From contig NZ_FOLW01000010.1 in the NCBI RefSeq assembly GCF_900112475.1, positions 21,250 to 85,249 of the forward strand: a stretch of 64,000 nucleotides of DNA. Reading direction: 5' to 3'. Position numbers and translations under genes: made by a program. The DNA is from Pragia fontium DSM 5563 = ATCC 49100 (GTDB taxonomy: Bacteria > Pseudomonadota > Gammaproteobacteria > Enterobacterales > Enterobacteriaceae). The notes under the pieces are model-generated. The model made no database searches and had not been told where the DNA came from. It saw only the letters and a list, made by a program, of their open reading frames with translations. Each line of letters begins with the position of its first letter. The first letter of the stretch is position 1. This document shows positions 9,902 through 20,471 of the stretch, piece after piece.

Positions 9902-10197
9902 TCAACGTGTTGTGGGAAAAACAGGCGCAGGCGGACAGGAAGAATATTTTTCTTTATTTGTACCGAGAAGCAGGACTGCCAGTAGCCAGCGCGACAGATG
10001 AGAAGTTTATGATGCTGGCAGGGTTATTGGAAGATAATCCACAAGCTGGCGTGGTGGTGGGAAAGTCTGGTAAGCAGCGTAAACTCACGGTTGCCCGTTT
10101 CCCCTTCATTATGGTGTATGTGGTAGAGCCTAACGAAGTTCGGATACTTCGAGTTTTGCACACCTCAAGAAAGATAGCGGGCCGATATCAGCAATAG
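9898..10197 (+). CDS. RelE/ParE-superfamily toxin
   Basis: A 99-residue basic protein with the RelE/ParE layout: an N-terminal helix pair (WEKQAQADRKNIFLYLYREA), a central RKLTVARFPFIMVYVVEP strand pair and a C-terminal EVRILRVLHTSRKI strand ending in a helix. The HTSR ending is common in ParE-like members, which poison gyrase, while RelE members cleave mRNA on the ribosome. Sequence alone does not decide which. It is coupled to the antitoxin by a 4-bp overlap. Confidence 0.82.
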   Translation: MINVLWEKQAQADRKNIFLYLYREAGLPVASATDEKFMMLAGLLEDNPQAGVVVGKSGKQRKLTVARFPFIMVYVVEPNEVRILRVLHTSRKIAGRYQQ

Positions 10198-10244
10198 CCA
10201 CGGCAAACGTCATTGGCTTCATATGGATAAATGCCCACTAATCC

Positions 10245-11075
10245 CTATGCCCCAATAATCCGCTGCGCATGGGTATACACCGTCGCGCGACCCGGTTTAC
10301 TAAACCCAACCAGCGTCAGATTACACTGCTCGGCCACCTGCACCGCCAGCGTGGTAGTGGCAGACACCGCAAACAGAATCTCTACGCCGCACATGGCTGC
10401 TTTTTGCACCATCTCATAGCTGGCACGGCTGGAGACTAGCACCGCTCCCTGTTGCCAACCTTGCTTAGCCCTAACTCCCAGCAGTTTATCCAGCGCAACG
10501 TGGCGGCCAACGTCTTCGCAGCCTCCCAGCATCTGTCCTTCAGGGGAAATCCAACCGGCAGCGTGAGTACAGCCGGTTAGTTGACCGACAGTTTGCACCT
10601 GATTAAGCTGCGGTAGCGCCCCATCTAATAGACGCAAATCGAATTGCTGGGTAAACGGTAATGGTTTTACCGGGCGCAGGACTTCACCCAACTGTTCAAC
10701 CCCACATACGCCACAGCCGGTGCGTCCGGCCATCGCTCGTCGACGCTCTTTTAAACCGACAAATCGACGGGTCGCCAATTCGATTTCTACTTCAATACCG
10801 TTACAACCGTTATGAACGTCGATACCGTAAATTTCCTGCGGTGATTCAATAATGCCTTCCGCTAATGAGAAACCAATCGCAAATTCTTCTAATTCTTTTG
10901 GCGTCGCCATCATCACTACGTGGGCAATCCCGTTATAGCTCAGGGCAACCGGCACTTCCTCTGCGACCCAATCTTTTTCCGGAGTATTCAAAGCGTTGTG
11001 TCGGAGAACGGTAAGCTGTTGCACGCCGATCGCTGACTGACTGCTGCTATTTTGTAGGGAGACGTCTGTTTTCAC
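10245..11075 (-). CDS. fdhD: Formate dehydrogenase sulfurtransferase FdhD
   Basis: FdhD passes sulfur from IscS to the molybdenum cofactor of formate dehydrogenases, without which they are inactive. The protein contains [13 protein letters not shown]. With the GTG start at 11075 the CxxC cysteines fall at 121 and 124, exactly as in E. coli, and AAAGG sits seven bases before this GTG. A TTG six codons upstream is also open but has no ribosome site. At 276 residues it matches the family. The gene is divergent from fdoG, its client, over a 356-bp control region. Confidence 0.95.
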   Translation of the reverse strand: MKTDVSLQNSSSQSAIGVQQLTVLRHNALNTPEKDWVAEEVPVALSYNGIAHVVMMATPKELEEFAIGFSLAEGIIESPQEIYGIDVHNGCNGIEVEIELATRRFVGLKERRRAMAGRTGCGVCGVEQLGEVLRPVKPLPFTQQFDLRLLDGALPQLNQVQTVGQLTGCTHAAGWISPEGQMLGGCEDVGRHVALDKLLGVRAKQGWQQGAVLVSSRASYEMVQKAAMCGVEILFAVSATTTLAVQVAEQCNLTLVGFSKPGRATVYTHAQRIIGA

Positions 11076-11183
11076 GTATAGGCCTTTAAGCAATAGGGAC
11101 TTGATGAATATTATTTTCGGGTTAACATTAGAGGTACAAATGAGACGAAAATAGCCAACAATAAGTTAATTTTTGTAACATTT

Positions 11184-11197
11184 AAGATATAGATCAA
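11184..11197. promoter_or_regulatory. Possible FNR-like site upstream of fdoG
   Basis: AAGATATAGATCAA matches the FNR palindrome TTGATnnnnATCAA at 8 of 10 positions, with a perfect right half. It lies between fdhD and fdoG, about 235 bp before the fdoG start. An anaerobic regulator would suit the locus, but one half is poor and the distance long. Confidence 0.3.
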
Positions 11198-11431
11198 CTT
11201 CTTAGCCATTCTATATCCGTACAATCACAATGTCTTTAATTTGACCACTGAAATATCTGACCTGTTGGGCGTAAGAAGTAGTGCGTTTTTATACGTTTCG
11301 ATTTTTGGTTCTGTTTGCTGCTTAAGGTGAAAAGTAGCAAATAATAATTAAGCAAGTAAAGGCCTGGTGATCATCCGTACGCGTATTGATACAGAGCAAT
11401 GTGACAGCAAATAAGAAAAAAGGAGAAAACC

Positions 11432-14400
11432 ATGCAGGTCAGCAGAAGGCAGTTTTTTAAAATCTGCGCTGGCGGTATGGCAGGTACAACGGCAGCCGCG
11501 CTGGGATTTGCTCCCGCTATAGCGCTGGCGGAGACGCGTAGTTATAAACTGTTACGCGCTCAGGAAACCCGTAATACCTGTACCTACTGTTCGGTAGGAT
11601 GTGGGCTGTTAATGTACAGCATGGGCGATGGTGCCAAAAATGCCAGAGCCAGTATTTTCCATATCGAAGGGGATCCGGATCATCCGGTAAACCGTGGCGC
11701 GCTTTGTCCTAAAGGGGCAGGGCTGATCGATTATGTGAATAGTGAAAGTCGTCTGAAATATCCGGAGTATCGTGCACCGGGTTCGGATAAATGGCAGAGA
11801 ATCACTTGGGATGACGCTTTTAATCGCATCGCCAAACTGATGAAAGATGACCGCGATGCTAACTTCCAGAAAACCAATGAAAATGGCGTAACCGTCAACC
11901 GTTGGTTAACAAGTGGGTTACTCGCCGCTTCTGCTTCCAGTAATGAAAATGGTTTACTGACTCAAAAATTTTCGCGCGCGCTCGGTATGCTCGCGGTAGA
12001 CAACCAAGCACGCGTTTGACACGGACCAACGGTAGCAAGTCTTGCTCCAACATTTGGTCGCGGTGCGATGACCAACCACTGGGTTGATATCAAAAACGCT
12101 AACTTAGTTGTGGTTATGGGCGGTAACGCAGCCGAAGCGCATCCGGTGGGATTCCGCTGGGCGATGGAAGCTAAAATCCATAATAACGCTAAGCTGATCG
12201 TTATCGATCCACGCTTTACCCGTACGGCTTCAGTTGCCGATTTTTATACGCCGATTCGTTCCGGTACTGATATTGCTTTCCTGTCAGGGGTTATTCTTTA
12301 CCTGATGGAAAACAACAAGATCAATACTGAGTATGTTAACGCTTACACCAACGCTAATCTGCTGGTGCGCGAAGACTTCACTTTTGAAGACGGTTTATTT
12401 AGCGGTTATGACGCAGAGAAGCGTCAATATGATAAAACCACCTGGAACTATCAGGTTGGTGAAGACGGCTTTGCTAAACGCGATCCAACGCTAACGGATC
12501 CGCGTTGCGTATGGAACCTGCTGAAAAATCACGTCAGTCGTTATACCCCTGATGTGGTGAGCAATATCTGTGGTACGCCGAAGGATGACTTCCTGAAAGT
12601 ATGCGAATTGATCGCAGAAACCAGTGCTGCCGATAAAACCGCCTCGTTCCTGTATGCCCTCGGCTGGACCCAACATACCGTTGGTGCTCAGAATATCCGT
12701 ACTATGGCCATGATCCAGCTACTGCTGGGTAATATGGGTATGGCTGGCGGCGGCGTTAACGCCCTGCGTGGTCACTCCAATATTCAGGGACTGACCGACC
12801 TTGGTCTGCTGTCTCAGTCACTGCCGGGCTATCTGACTTTACCTTCAGAGAAACAGCCAAACCTGCAAACCTATCTGGATGCCAACACGCCGAAAAAAGC
12901 GCTGGCGGATCAGGTTAACTACTGGGGTAACTATCCTAAATTCTTTATCAGCATGATGAAGAGCTTCTACGGTGATAAAGCCCAGAAAGAGAATGATTGG
13001 GGTTATGACTGGTTACCGAAGTGGGATCAGGGCTACGACGTTCTGAAGTACTTTGAAATGATGGATCAGGGCAAAGTGAATGGCTATATCTGCCAGGGCT
13101 TTAACCCGGTTGCGTCATTCCCGGACAAAAATAAAGTTGTCCGTTCGCTCTCTAAACTGAAGTATTTGGTCACCATCGATCCGTTAAGCACCGAGACCGC
13201 CGAGTTCTGGCAGAATCACGGTAAACAGAATGATGTTGATCCATCGTCGATTCAAACCGAAGTGTTCCGTCTGCCTTGTACTTGTTTCGCAGAAGAAGAT
13301 GGTTCTATCGTTAACTCCGGTCGCTGGCTACAGTGGCACTGGAAAGGCGGCGAGCCACCGGGAGAAGCGATAACCGACGGTGAAATTCTGGCCGGGTTGC
13401 TGTTTAAAATTCGTGAGCTGTATGCACAAGATGGCGATAAAGCCGTTGCCGTAGAGCCGCTGATGAATATGACCTGGGACTATCTGGAGCCAATGCGTCC
13501 GTCAGCGGAAGAAATGGCAAAAGAGTCCAACGGTCGTGCGCTGGTGGATATCACTGACGCGACCGGCAAAGTCATTCTGAAGAAGGGCCAACTGCTGGAC
13601 AGCTTTGCTCAACTGAAAGATGACGGTACCACTTCCAGCGCCTGTTGGATCTTCAGTGGTAGCTGGACCGAAGCCGGTAACCAAATGGCTCGCCGTGATA
13701 ACTCTGACCCGTCTGGGCTGGGGAATACGCTGGCGTGGGCATGGGCATGGCCGCTTAACCGCCGCATTCTGTATAACCGTGCGTCAGCCGATCCACAGGG
13801 TAAACCGTGGGATCCAAAACGTAAGTTGATTGAATGGGATGGCAGCAAGTGGACTGGTATCGATGTGCCTGACTTTGGTGCGGCTCCTCCGGGCAGCGAT
13901 GTGAATCCGTTTATCATGCAAAACGAAGGTCTTGGCCGTCTGTTTGCTACCGATAAAATGGCGGAAGGTCCGTTCCCTGAACACTATGAACCGTTTGAAA
14001 CACCAATCAGCACTAACCCGTTGCATAAGAATGTGATCTCTAACCCAGCGGCTCGGGTATTTAAATCCGATCTGGAAAATATGGGGGATGCGAAAGACTT
14101 CCCATATGTCGGGACCACTTACCGTTTAACCGAGCATTTCCACTTCTGGACGAAACACTCGGTGCTGAACGCGATTACCCAGCCGGAGCAGTTTATTGAA
14201 ATCGGTGAAGGTTTAGCGCAGCAAAAAGGTATCCAGCATGGCGATACGGTGAAAGTGACCTCAAAGCGTGGCTATATTGAAGCTAAAGCGGTGGTAACTA
14301 AACGTATTCGTACTCTGCAAGTTAACGGACAGAACGTGGATACCATTGGTATTCCTATTCACTGGGGATTTGTCGGCGCGGCTCGTAAAGGCTATTTGGC

Positions 14401-14485
14401 CAATACGCTGACACCGTTTATCGGTGACGCCAATACCCAAACGCCAGAGTTCAAGGCGTTCCTGGTTAACGTGGAAAAGGTGTAA
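11432..14485 (+). CDS. fdoG: Formate dehydrogenase major subunit, selenoprotein (FdoG/FdnG type)
   Basis: The catalytic molybdo-bis(MGD) subunit oxidises formate to CO2 in the periplasm. The reading frame crosses an in-frame TGA at 12017-12019 (codon 196), which is selenocysteine: the context RV-U-HGPTVASLAP and residue number match E. coli FdnG Sec196. A SECIS hairpin follows directly. Full length is 1017 residues. The N-terminus has a Tat signal with SRRQFFK, then a 4Fe-4S motif beginning CTYCSVGCG. AAGGAG lies before the ATG. It heads the operon fdoG-fdoH-fdoI-fdhE. Whether it is the aerobic (Fdo) or nitrate-inducible (Fdn) type is not decided; linkage to fdhE/fdhD favours Fdo. Confidence 0.96.
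12017..12059 (+). promoter_or_regulatory. SECIS element with Sec codon TGA
   Basis: Directly after the TGA codon, GACCAA at 12023-12028 pairs with TTGGTC at 12054-12059. Inside, AGCA and TGCT close an apical AGTCT loop. This is the bacterial SelB-binding hairpin of formate dehydrogenases and explains why the apparent stop is translated. Confidence 0.88.
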
Positions 14486-14497
14486 CGGAGAGAAAAT

Positions 14498-15397
14498 ATG
14501 TCAATGCAATCTCAAGACATTATCAAGCGTTCCGCCACCAATGCGTTGACGCCACCGCCTCAGGTGCGTCATCACCAGGAAGAAGTGGCGAAGCTGATTG
14601 ACGTGACCACCTGTATCGGCTGTAAAGCCTGTCAGGTGGCCTGTTCCGAGTGGAACGATATTCGTGATGAAATCGGTCATAACGTCGGGGTTTATGATAA
14701 CCCGGCGGATCTGAGCGCCAAGTCATGGACCGTGATGCGTTATTCGGAAGTGGAAGAAAACGGTAAGCTGGAATGGCTGATCCGTAAAGATGGCTGTATG
14801 CATTGTAGCGACCCGGGCTGTTTGAAGGCGTGTCCTTCTGCCGGAGCGATTATTCAGTATGCTAACGGTATCGTCGATTTCCAGTCTGAACACTGTATCG
14901 GCTGTGGTTACTGTATCGCTGGCTGTCCGTTCGACGTTCCTCGTATGAATAAAGAGGATAACCGGGTGTACAAATGTACCCTGTGCGTTGACCGGGTCAC
15001 CGTGGGTCAGGAACCTGCTTGTGTGAAAACTTGTCCAACCGGCGCCATTCATTTTGGCACGAAACAGGCCATGATTGAGTTGGCGGAAGAGCGTGTGGCA
15101 GAGCTGCATACTCGGGGCTATGACAATGCAGGGCTGTATAATCCGGCTGGCGTTGGCGGTACTCACGTAATGTACGTATTACACCACGCTGACCGTCCAG
15201 AGCTGTATAGCGGACTGCCGAAAGATCCGGTGATTAGCCCGGTTGTTGGTTTCTGGAAAGGCGTATTGAAACCACTGTCGGCTGCGGCATTTATCGCCAG
15301 CTTCGCCGGCCTGATCTATCACTATGTGGGCGTAGGCCCGAACAAAGTCGATGATGAAGACGACAATGACGAGGGAAATCATCATGAAGAAAAGTAA
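14498..15397 (+). CDS. fdoH: Formate dehydrogenase iron-sulfur subunit
   Basis: A 299-residue subunit that carries electrons from FdoG to the cytochrome. Four 4Fe-4S clusters are indicated by cysteine groups such as [40 protein letters not shown] and CTLCVD...CVKTC. A single membrane helix near residues 255-277 anchors it; it has no signal of its own and is exported with FdoG by Tat. It begins 12 bp after fdoG behind GGAGAG and overlaps fdoI by 14 bp. Confidence 0.95.
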   Translation: MSMQSQDIIKRSATNALTPPPQVRHHQEEVAKLIDVTTCIGCKACQVACSEWNDIRDEIGHNVGVYDNPADLSAKSWTVMRYSEVEENGKLEWLIRKDGCMHCSDPGCLKACPSAGAIIQYANGIVDFQSEHCIGCGYCIAGCPFDVPRMNKEDNRVYKCTLCVDRVTVGQEPACVKTCPTGAIHFGTKQAMIELAEERVAELHTRGYDNAGLYNPAGVGGTHVMYVLHHADRPELYSGLPKDPVISPVVGFWKGVLKPLSAAAFIASFAGLIYHYVGVGPNKVDDEDDNDEGNHHEEK

Positions 15398-16028
15398 GAT
15401 GATTAAACGCTACTCGTTCATTGACCGAGCGTGTCACTGGACCGTAGTGATTTGTTTCTTTCTGGTAGCGCTGTCGGGCATTGCTATGTTCTTCCCGACG
15501 CTGAGCTGGTTGACTCAGACTTTTGGTACACCACAAATGGGGCGCATTCTGCACCCGTTCTTTGGCGTGCTGATTTTCTGTGTGCTGGTGGTGATGTTCT
15601 GCCGATTTGTCAGTCATAACATCCCGAAGAGAGATGATATTGGCTGGTTTGTGCATATCGTGGAAGTACTGAAAGGCAATGAACATAAAGTGGCTGATGT
15701 GGGTAAATATAACCCGGGTCAGAAGGCGATGTTCTGGAGCATTATGAGTTTAATCCTCGTATTGCTGGTCAGCGGCGTGATTATTTGGCGTCCTTACTTT
15801 GCCGAATTCTTCCCGATATGGGCTATCCGTTTAGGTCTGATGATTCATGCCGTCGCGGCGATTGTGCTGATCCACGCCATCCTGATCCATATTTATATGG
15901 CATTCTGGGTGAAGGGATCGATTACCGGTATGGTTGAAGGTAAAGTTAGCCGTAAATGGGCTGCTAAGCATCACCCACGCTGGTACCGCGAAGTTGTCGC
16001 CGACGAGGAAAAGGAAAAGAATGAGTAG
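15384..16028 (+). CDS. fdoI: Formate dehydrogenase cytochrome b556 subunit
   Basis: A 214-residue integral membrane cytochrome b that takes electrons from FdoH to quinone. Four hydrophobic helices are visible. Candidate heme ligand histidines lie in ACHW, LHPFFG and the [19 protein letters not shown] segment. The ATG at 15384 is chosen over upstream in-frame starts because it gives the normal N-terminus ([19 protein letters not shown]), has GAGGGA before it, and overlaps fdoH by only 14 bp. It overlaps fdhE by 8 bp. Confidence 0.94.
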   Translation: MKKSKMIKRYSFIDRACHWTVVICFFLVALSGIAMFFPTLSWLTQTFGTPQMGRILHPFFGVLIFCVLVVMFCRFVSHNIPKRDDIGWFVHIVEVLKGNEHKVADVGKYNPGQKAMFWSIMSLILVLLVSGVIIWRPYFAEFFPIWAIRLGLMIHAVAAIVLIHAILIHIYMAFWVKGSITGMVEGKVSRKWAAKHHPRWYREVVADEEKEKNE

Positions 16029-16938
16029 TATCCGCATCGTTTCCCCAGACGAAGTGGTAAAAACGGCGGGAGCTATCCCGCCGTTGTTATTTGCCAACTT
16101 AAAAAGTCTGTATTCCCGTCGTGCTGAGCGCTTGCGCCAGCTGGCGGAAGATCATCCGCTGGGTGATTATCTAAAGTTTGCCGCTACGGTGGTAGATGCC
16201 CAGAGTCATGCTCAGCACGATAACCCGCTGAAAATCGACTTAACCGACACCCTAAAAGCAGCCTCGGATGCCAGTCGTCCACCGCTGTCGGTAAAAACTT
16301 TTCCACGCAGCCAACACTGGCAAACTCTGCTGGCAGCCATTATTGCTGAACTGGAGCCGGAAGCGCCGGAGCATGTGTTACCGGTGTTGGAATCGCTGAA
16401 AAAGATGGGCTCTGCTGAGCTGGAAAGTCTGGCCAGCGACCTGTTGGCCGGTGAAATCGGTAAAGTCGGCAGCGATAAAGCGCCATTCCTGTGGGCCGCA
16501 CTGTCAGTTTATTGGTCGCAAATGGCCACTCAAATACCGGGTAAAGCCCGTGCTGAATACGGTGAAGAGCGTCATAACTGTCCAGTGTGCGACAGCGCGC
16601 CGGTAGCCAGCTTAGTGCATATCGGCACTGATGCGGGTCTGCGTTATCTACACTGTAGCCTGTGCGAAAGCGAATGGCATATGGTGCGAGTGAAGTGCAG
16701 CAACTGTGAACAGACCGGCAAGCTGGATTACTGGTCGCTGGATACTGAACAGGCAGCCGTTAAAGCGGAAAGCTGCGGCGACTGCGGTAGCTACCTGAAG
16801 ATTCTGTATCAGGATAAAGATCAAAACGTTGAGCCGGTGGCGGACGATTTGGCCTCGCTGGTGCTGGATGCCAAGGTAGAAGAAGAAGGTTTTGCTCGCA
16901 GTGGAGTGAATCCGTTTTTGTTCCCTTCGGGGGAATAG
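16021..16938 (+). CDS. fdhE: Formate dehydrogenase accessory protein FdhE
   Basis: A 305-residue cytoplasmic maturation factor that binds formate dehydrogenase before Tat export. Its C-terminal half has the paired zinc/iron cysteine motifs CPVCDS, CSLCES, CSNCEQ and CGDCGS. The start ATG at 16021 overlaps the fdoI stop by 8 bp; the longer upstream extension in this frame would lie wholly inside fdoI. Its last 40 codons are duplicated at 1-123. Confidence 0.95.
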   Translation: MSSIRIVSPDEVVKTAGAIPPLLFANLKSLYSRRAERLRQLAEDHPLGDYLKFAATVVDAQSHAQHDNPLKIDLTDTLKAASDASRPPLSVKTFPRSQHWQTLLAAIIAELEPEAPEHVLPVLESLKKMGSAELESLASDLLAGEIGKVGSDKAPFLWAALSVYWSQMATQIPGKARAEYGEERHNCPVCDSAPVASLVHIGTDAGLRYLHCSLCESEWHMVRVKCSNCEQTGKLDYWSLDTEQAAVKAESCGDCGSYLKILYQDKDQNVEPVADDLASLVLDAKVEEEGFARSGVNPFLFPSGE

Positions 16939-17060
16939 AAATCGTTGTTGTGAATTAATGCCGGTATTAAGTACTTCGACTGGTTTCGCTGCTAATAGTT
17001 TGGTGGTCAAATCAGCAACTGAGAAGGCAGTGAGCAAGGGGCGTTGAGGTGAACGCCCCC
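16816..17060 (+). repeat. Right copy of the duplicated fdhE-end segment
   Basis: Direct repeat of 1-250. The coding part is about 97% identical and the downstream part clearly more diverged, which suggests an old duplication with selection or gene conversion keeping the coding tails alike. Confidence 0.7.
17038..17059. terminator. GC-rich hairpin after fdhE
   Basis: GGGGCGTT-GAGGTG-AACGCCCC is a perfect eight-pair stem 100 bases after fdhE. There is no T tract, so it may end transcription poorly or protect the mRNA end. A decayed version follows the left fdhE copy. Confidence 0.45.
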
Positions 17061-17214
17061 TGCACCTCCCGCGCCTTCGCAGCCGACTGTTGACCGACGC
17101 TACGCGACGGCAACCTCAGTTGGTTCGAAGGCTTAACGCACCGGCATGGATCTGCTCCCGGCGGAATGTTCCATCTTATTAGTGACTCCGTCAGAATATG
17201 ACCGCAAATGTCTA

Positions 17215-17395
17215 TTTTCCCTCCGTCATTCCGGTGAAAACCGGAACGCGCAGCCGCAGGCGTAGCAAACATTCGCATAGCGAATGGCCCGAAGGGGAGC
17301 GCAGCGAATCATCTAATGTTTTAGCTTAACGACAACGCTTGGCTTAAGAACGAGGTCCCCGCTTTCGCAGGGATGACGGTATAAATGCGGGAATG
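17215..17395. repeat. Cluster of short REP-like hairpin repeats
   Basis: The 620-bp gap between fdhE and the ABC operon holds no gene but several pieces of one palindromic family. These are TTCCGG-TGAAAA-CCGGAA at 17229-17246, CCCCGC-TTTC-GCAGGG followed by ATGAC near 17357-17376, and a GCGGGAATGAC half near 17387. They resemble the common intergenic TCATTCCCGC repeats of proteobacteria. Confidence 0.5.
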
Positions 17396-17449
17396 ACAAT
17401 ATAAATAATCGTCAGAAATTCATGCTTATTTTTCTGGGGAACCTTCAAT

Positions 17450-17478
17450 GTAAAGGGCGTTCGCCTAACGCCCTTTAC
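17450..17478. terminator. Strong palindrome after the ABC operon
   Basis: A perfect 12-pair stem GTAAAGGGCGTT/AACGCCCTTTAC with a 5-base loop lies 81 bases beyond the end of the minus-strand ABC transporter operon. No T run follows on either side. It may end both converging transcripts or act as an mRNA 3' barrier. Confidence 0.5.
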
Positions 17479-17558
17479 TCGCCGCAAGCCCGACGGTTAA
17501 ATAATATGTCGTATTTTTGGCGGCGAAATTTTCGCTTAACCTGATATTCAACCTCAAC

Positions 17559-18632
17559 TCAAACTCGCGGAAATATCCAAACCTGATCGGCAGGCATAGA
17601 TAACCGACAAAGGCCGTTATCGGGTTTAACGGTGCCGAATGCTCTTAATACCGGTGAATCATCATTGGATTCGCGGAACAGATATTCCCAGTGGCTACCG
17701 AGATACATGCTGGTGAGCAGCGGCAGTTCCAGATGGTTTTGCTCATTGTGATCGTCAACTTTGACCTGCTCTACGCGAATAACCGCAGTTACCTCCTGTC
17801 CGACCTGTAAGCCGTTAGCCGGTTTTCCCCATAGTTTCCAGTTAGCTCCCTGAATGCAGGCATGTTCACCCTGTAGTTCCGTGATGCGGCCATGCAGTCG
17901 GTTATTGCTGCCCATAAATTCGGCGGTAAACAGGCTGGTTGGCGCGGCATACATTTCTTGAGGTGTGCCCTGTTGTTCGATAACACCGTTATTCAACAGT
18001 AGAATGCGGTCGGAAATCGCCATGGCTTCACTTTGATCGTGTGTCACCATCAGGGCGGATAATCCCAGCTCAACAATCAGTCGGCGTAGAAATACTCGGG
18101 CTTCCTCACGCAGTTTGGCATCCAGATTCGATAGCGGTTCATCCAGCAGCAGAACCGGCGGGTTATATACCAGCCCACGGCCAATAGCCACCCGTTGCTG
18201 CTGGCCTCCTGACAGTTGATGAGGATAGCGCTCACCTAAATGCCCCAAACCCAACTGCTCAAGCACTGCCTGAACCCGGCTTTTGACTTCCGTTGATGAG
18301 ACTTTACGCAGCTTAAGCGGATAGGCAATATTATCGAAGATGGTCATATGCGGCCAGAGTGCGTAGGACTGAAACACCAGCCCTAGATTGCGATCCTCAA
18401 CCGGAATTTCTTTGTTGGTACTGCCGTCATACACCACGCGATCGCCGATGGTGATACGCCCTGCACAGGGGCCTTCCAGACCGGCAACCGCACGCAGTAG
18501 CGTGGTTTTTCCGCTGCCGGAAGGGCCTAATAGCGTAACAACCTCGCCCTTATGCAACTGCATAGACACCCCTTTGAGGACAGGGTTGGTGCCGTAGTTT
18601 AAATGCAGGTTCTCTACCGTTAGCTCAGTCAT
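17559..18632 (-). CDS. ABC transporter ATP-binding protein (ferric/sugar-phosphate class)
   Basis: A 357-residue ATPase with Walker A GPSGSGKTT near 37-45, the signature LSGGQQQRVAIGRG, Walker B VLLLDEPLSNLD and a C-terminal TOBE-like regulatory domain of about 110 residues, as in FbpC/PotA proteins. It powers the importer encoded upstream in the same operon. Its start overlaps the permease end by 8 bp. The substrate is set by the binding protein, not by this subunit. Confidence 0.9.
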   Translation of the reverse strand: MTELTVENLHLNYGTNPVLKGVSMQLHKGEVVTLLGPSGSGKTTLLRAVAGLEGPCAGRITIGDRVVYDGSTNKEIPVEDRNLGLVFQSYALWPHMTIFDNIAYPLKLRKVSSTEVKSRVQAVLEQLGLGHLGERYPHQLSGGQQQRVAIGRGLVYNPPVLLLDEPLSNLDAKLREEARVFLRRLIVELGLSALMVTHDQSEAMAISDRILLLNNGVIEQQGTPQEMYAAPTSLFTAEFMGSNNRLHGRITELQGEHACIQGANWKLWGKPANGLQVGQEVTAVIRVEQVKVDDHNEQNHLELPLLTSMYLGSHWEYLFRESNDDSPVLRAFGTVKPDNGLCRLSMPADQVWIFPRV

Positions 18633-20394
18633 TTAGTTTTACTCCAAAGCGCAGGGCTATTCCCAGCCCGAACATCACCAAAACAATATTGATAAACGAC
18701 AGGGCGGCGACAATATCAACCGCACCGGTTCCCCACAGGGAAACCAGCATCGAGCCAATGGTTTCCGTACCGGGAGAAAGTAAATAGACGCCAGTAGAAT
18801 ATTCCCGCTCAAAAATCAGGAACATCAACAGCCAGGAACCGATAAGTCCATAACGCGCCAAAGGAACGGTAATTTGCCGGGTAACCTGACTGCGCCGTGC
18901 ACCGGTGCTGCGGGCGGCTTCTTCCAGTTCCGCCCCGACCTGTAATAAGGCTGAGGAGATCAGACGTAACCCATAGGCCAGCCACACCACGGTATAAGCC
19001 AACCAGACGCTGAAAATGGTATTTCGCGCGGCACGCATCCAGACAATCACGTTATCACGCATCCATTGGGCGCCGGGCAGCACTGACATATAACCGTCCG
19101 CCAGCGATTTATCCATCCACATCGGGGTAAACAGAAATACCCATAAGAACGCTAAACCAGCCAAAATTCCCGGTACCGCCCGTGGAATCAGTACGCTGTA
19201 GTCGAGAAAGCGGGTGACCCGATCTGGTTTGCGGTGCATCGCTAAACCAATAAAGGTGTAGCAAATCACTGCTAACGCTCCGCCAAAGATACCGATGGCA
19301 ACCGAGTTAACAATCGCGCGAATCAGGTTTGGCTGGGAAAACACAGTGCGGAAGGTATCCAGAGAGAGCTGGTCAAACAGCGAAACGCCAACGCCCCAGT
19401 TGGAGACAAACGCCCGCAGTAAGATGCCAGTTAACGGGACAAAGATAGTGACGATCAGCCACAGAATTACCACTGCGGCGGATATCCAGCGCCATTTACC
19501 CAGCGGTAAGGCGTGCGACTGCGATGCTTTGCCTTTTACCGTGACAAAGCGGTTTGCGGTACGCATTAGACGGCGCTGTAGCATAATCAGTGGAATGGTA
19601 ATGCTAATCAGAACAACCGCGACCACCGCCATCAGATGGTAGGAGGGAATACCCAGCTTATTGGTGAGTTTGTATAAATAGGTCGCCAGAACCAGATTAC
19701 CCTCAGGATCGCCTAATACCAGCATCAGGCCAAACACTTCCAGACCGAGGAAAAACAGCAGCACCGTGGCATACAAAATCGCTGGCCTGACCATCGGCAG
19801 ACTAACGGAGATCATGACGCGTAGTGGCGAAGCGCCGGAAATGCGCGCGGCTTCTTCAACGTCTGACCCCATATTGCGTAACGCAGAAGAGATATACAGA
19901 TAAGCATGGGGGACGTGCGTTAGCCCGGCAATAATCACAATGCTGGTCATGGAATAGATATTCCACGGCACAAAGCCAATAATATCTTGTATCCACAGCG
20001 AGAAGAAGCCAACTGGTCCGGCGGCAACCACATAGCCGAAGCCTAATACCATTGGTGAAACAAACACCGGCACCAGTATCATTGGTTCTATCCAGCGGCG
20101 GCCGGGAAGATCGGTTCGGACAATCAGAAATGCCAGTATGCCGCCGAGAGGAATAACGATCACCACCAGGCCAATGGCCAGAATAAATCCGCTTTTTAGT
20201 GCCTTATAGAAATCGGGATCGTCAAAAACGAAGCGGTAGGCATCCAGTGAGAAAGTTTTATCTGCAACAAAGAAGGGAGCCGACAGAAAACTTTGGGTGA
20301 CAATCAGTGCCAACGGGCCATAGATAAATAACGCCGTTAATAACACGACTGCACCGCGCGGTAAGCTCTGCCTGATTCTGCGCAATGAGTCCAT
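18625..20394 (-). CDS. ABC transporter permease, two fused domains (FbpB/SfuB/AfuB type)
   Basis: A 589-residue inner membrane permease made of two fused halves of about six helices. Each half carries its own EAA loop for docking the ATPase: EEAARISGASP in the first and EEAARSTGARRS in the second. Such fusions are typical of ferric iron and hexose-phosphate importers. It lies between the binding protein and ATPase genes; a 13-pair hairpin separates it from the binding protein gene. Confidence 0.9.
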   Translation of the reverse strand: MDSLRRIRQSLPRGAVVLLTALFIYGPLALIVTQSFLSAPFFVADKTFSLDAYRFVFDDPDFYKALKSGFILAIGLVVIVIPLGGILAFLIVRTDLPGRRWIEPMILVPVFVSPMVLGFGYVVAAGPVGFFSLWIQDIIGFVPWNIYSMTSIVIIAGLTHVPHAYLYISSALRNMGSDVEEAARISGASPLRVMISVSLPMVRPAILYATVLLFFLGLEVFGLMLVLGDPEGNLVLATYLYKLTNKLGIPSYHLMAVVAVVLISITIPLIMLQRRLMRTANRFVTVKGKASQSHALPLGKWRWISAAVVILWLIVTIFVPLTGILLRAFVSNWGVGVSLFDQLSLDTFRTVFSQPNLIRAIVNSVAIGIFGGALAVICYTFIGLAMHRKPDRVTRFLDYSVLIPRAVPGILAGLAFLWVFLFTPMWMDKSLADGYMSVLPGAQWMRDNVIVWMRAARNTIFSVWLAYTVVWLAYGLRLISSALLQVGAELEEAARSTGARRSQVTRQITVPLARYGLIGSWLLMFLIFEREYSTGVYLLSPGTETIGSMLVSLWGTGAVDIVAALSFINIVLVMFGLGIALRFGVKLND

Positions 20395-20426
20395 AGCTAA
20401 ACCCTGATTTATAATAATTAGAATGC

Positions 20427-20457
20427 TAACGGTAAAGGCGATTTGCCTTTACCGTTA
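20427..20457 (-). promoter_or_regulatory. Intercistronic hairpin between binding protein and permease genes
   Basis: TAACGGTAAAGGC and GCCTTTACCGTTA form a perfect 13-pair stem with a 5-base loop. Such hairpins stabilise the upstream message so that the periplasmic binding protein is made in excess of the membrane parts. It has no proper T tract, so read-through is expected. Confidence 0.6.
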
Positions 20458-20471
20458 AATAGGTTTTAACC

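Noticed and set aside
12017-12019. In-frame TGA that splits fdoG into two open frames
   Set aside because: Not a frameshift or pseudogene: the codon is at the Sec196 position, a SECIS follows, and selA, selB and selC are present.
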